This document shows, one piece after another, positions 62,561-64,000 of a stretch of 64,000 nucleotides of DNA. This DNA comes from Protonemura montana. Its lineage: Eukaryota; Arthropoda; Insecta; Plecoptera; Nemouridae. The position numbers and the translations under genes were made by a program. The notes beneath the pieces are model-generated. The model searched no databases. It saw only the letters and a program-made list of their open reading frames with translations, and was not told the origin of the DNA. Numbering within the stretch: the stretch's first letter is position 1; every line of letters begins with the position of its first letter. The DNA is taken from the NCBI GenBank assembly GCA_947568835.1, contig OX387602.1, positions 13,939,021 through 14,003,020 on the forward strand, in the 5' to 3' direction.

Positions 62561-64000
62561 CTGAAACAAAATAATTAATACATTTCAGAATTTTGAAGTA
62601 TTACGCCCCGGCCCGCCAGTAAAGACGTCGTCTGACAAACTTTGCAGACAAATTTGTCGTGCGCTGAAAGTGACCAGCCACCAGCATATCGATTATATCT
62701 TAAGCATGGCCATTTCCATGAATTGATGCGATAATAGCTTGGTCATTCCGTATAAAATGGACAGGAAATAGAAATAGAGTGTCGATGAGTGTAATATCGA
62801 CAACCAACAGAAAAACAGAAAGAGTAAAAAGGCTTTTAGAGTGCTCTAGACATCGACGACCCTAGATGTGCTCTAGTTGACCTTTTGTGAACATCTATAG
62901 TAGATGTTGCTATGTACACCCACTTTTTCAATACGTAATGGATATTAAATCACAAGTAACTTATAAAGTGCGTGCCTTAGCACGTATACTTGCACAACTG
63001 AACGTACAATTAGAAGGTAATTATTTGACTTTTACTAGTAAGGTGCGACATTTGCATGGCTGACTCGGATTTTGTCACAGAAATAGGCGAAAATACCAAT
63101 GAGTTCATAAGTATAGTCAGAGGGCCAGCGTTAATGTTAAAATTTCTGCTAAGCTAACGAGCCGGCTACACGTGGTAACTGTAGGTTCCACCTCATGGCG
63201 CGTGCGGCTATTCTTTTTAATATATCTTAATAATTAAATAATTACGACTCAAAATATCGCTACATTTAAATCAATCGTTGAGGTAAGCTTTAATAACGAT
63301 TGATTAATGCGTAAACCAGTCTCAAATGCGAGTAATCTGCGAGGGATAACAAAATGAAATTTCGTCAAAACGATGGTGACTCCATGCCTTGTAGCATCCT
63401 CATTTTTTGTCGGTACAGAAGTAATTTGGTGGTTATTTTTAGCGAAGGCTGTTTAACATTAGCGCTACGAAGGTAAGACAATGCAAAACTTTTCTTTCTT
63501 GGAAACTTGGATCAAAGATAAGGTATATAGTGATATTAAATAAGATGGCAATCTGCTCAAGGGTTGCAAGTATTCCCTGAAAACCACTTCAGTTCACTTT
63601 TTAGAGCGGAAAAATCGGGCCCTAATACCACTTCACTTTGCAACGAAAAAGTTTCACCAAATATTTTTAAAAATAGAAAGAGTGTCTTATTTGTCTTCGA
63701 AGGGTGATTTCCTTTTTTCCGTGCTGAGAAAGCATCAATAACCGAATGGCGCAATACAACTAACATGAATGCGTTGTTACGAATCGGTTTCGATCCATCA
63801 ACGTTCACAGGTACCATCCCTGCTAATGATAATGCTCTCTTTTTATATCAAGATCCGTTCTGAGAATCGTCAGGTCAATGGTTGTTTGGTTACATCGCTA
63901 TAAAATTGCGTTCCAGCCATTGTTGACTTGGGCGGTGGGGCGTATTGGTATGTGTTGTTGTACTCTGTTCCTCATTACGATTTGATCTAGTAATTTGCAA
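62561..64000. other. Upstream region / intron of the second carboxypeptidase
   Basis: No exon could be identified on the - strand here. A full MITE-like copy lies at about 63098-63478. On the - strand a TATAAAAAG tract near 63848 is followed by an ATG at 63817, but the frame there lacks a signal peptide or propeptide motifs and I do not accept it as the gene start. Confidence 0.4.
63098..63478 (+). repeat. MITE-like family, near-complete copy A
   Basis: This copy has both ends. The left end reads AGCGTTAATGTTAAAATTTCTGC, and the reverse complement of the right end starts AGCGCTAATGTTAAAC and runs on to TTCGC, so the termini are imperfect inverted repeats. Internal blocks match copies B (803-1036) and D (17822-18150). 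At about 380 bases with no coding frame, it fits a non-autonomous DNA transposon. Confidence 0.65.

Noticed and set aside
63557..63817. 86-codon - frame downstream of a TATA-like site, as a possible first exon of the second carboxypeptidase
   Set aside because: It lacks a signal peptide and any propeptide motif, and does not offer a donor in the right place.

Overview
The window is nuclear DNA from an arthropod, most likely an insect. Genes are split by GT-AG introns, housekeeping genes resemble animal orthologues throughout, intergenic DNA is AT-rich, there are SINE and MITE-type repeats, and gut-type trypsin-fold proteases sit in tandem. The order cannot be fixed from sequence alone. All gene models were built by hand, from translated similarity to families I know plus splice sites and phase continuity; no search or transcript data were used.

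Layout. 1-5.0 kb is intergenic, with two arms of a dispersed repeat. 5.1-9.4 kb holds a convergent pair, TRAPPC4 (+, single exon) and PPIL4 (-, 6 exons), whose 3' ends probably overlap. 14.5-24.5 kb holds TAB2 (+, 6 exons: CUE domain, coiled coil, NZF zinc finger), with a large hairpin repeat and a SINE in its introns. 28.1-40.1 kb holds a head-to-head pair, SYF2 (-, 4 exons) and CEP162 (+, 12 exons). A complete B-type zinc carboxypeptidase gene (34.1-36.7 kb, +, 6 exons) lies inside one CEP162 intron, on the same strand. 40.8-43.6 kb (-) encodes an unusual RS/RR-rich protein built from eleven 46-residue and thirteen 12-residue repeats and ending in a membrane anchor. 46.1-54.9 kb (-) is a cluster of three chymotrypsin-fold serine protease genes, the last two being a recent tandem duplication. 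55.5-59.1 kb is a head-to-head pair, CDC26 (-) and ING3 (+, 7 exons). 59.9-62.6 kb (-) is the 3' part of a second B-type carboxypeptidase, whose first exons lie outside the window or were not found.

Two themes run through the window. One is housekeeping: ER-Golgi tethering, splicing (SYF2, PPIL4), chromatin (ING3), the cell cycle (CDC26), cilium/centrosome (CEP162) and TAK1 signalling (TAB2). The other is a set of five secreted peptidases that would work together in protein digestion: endopeptidases make peptides and B-type carboxypeptidases trim C-terminal Lys/Arg. The most unusual items are the repeat protein with its open antisense frames and possible reinitiation uORF, a protease paralogue that has lost the basic activation residue, a carboxypeptidase with a seven-arginine insertion, a carboxypeptidase with an extra propeptide-linker exon, and a MITE-like family with at least four pieces in the window.
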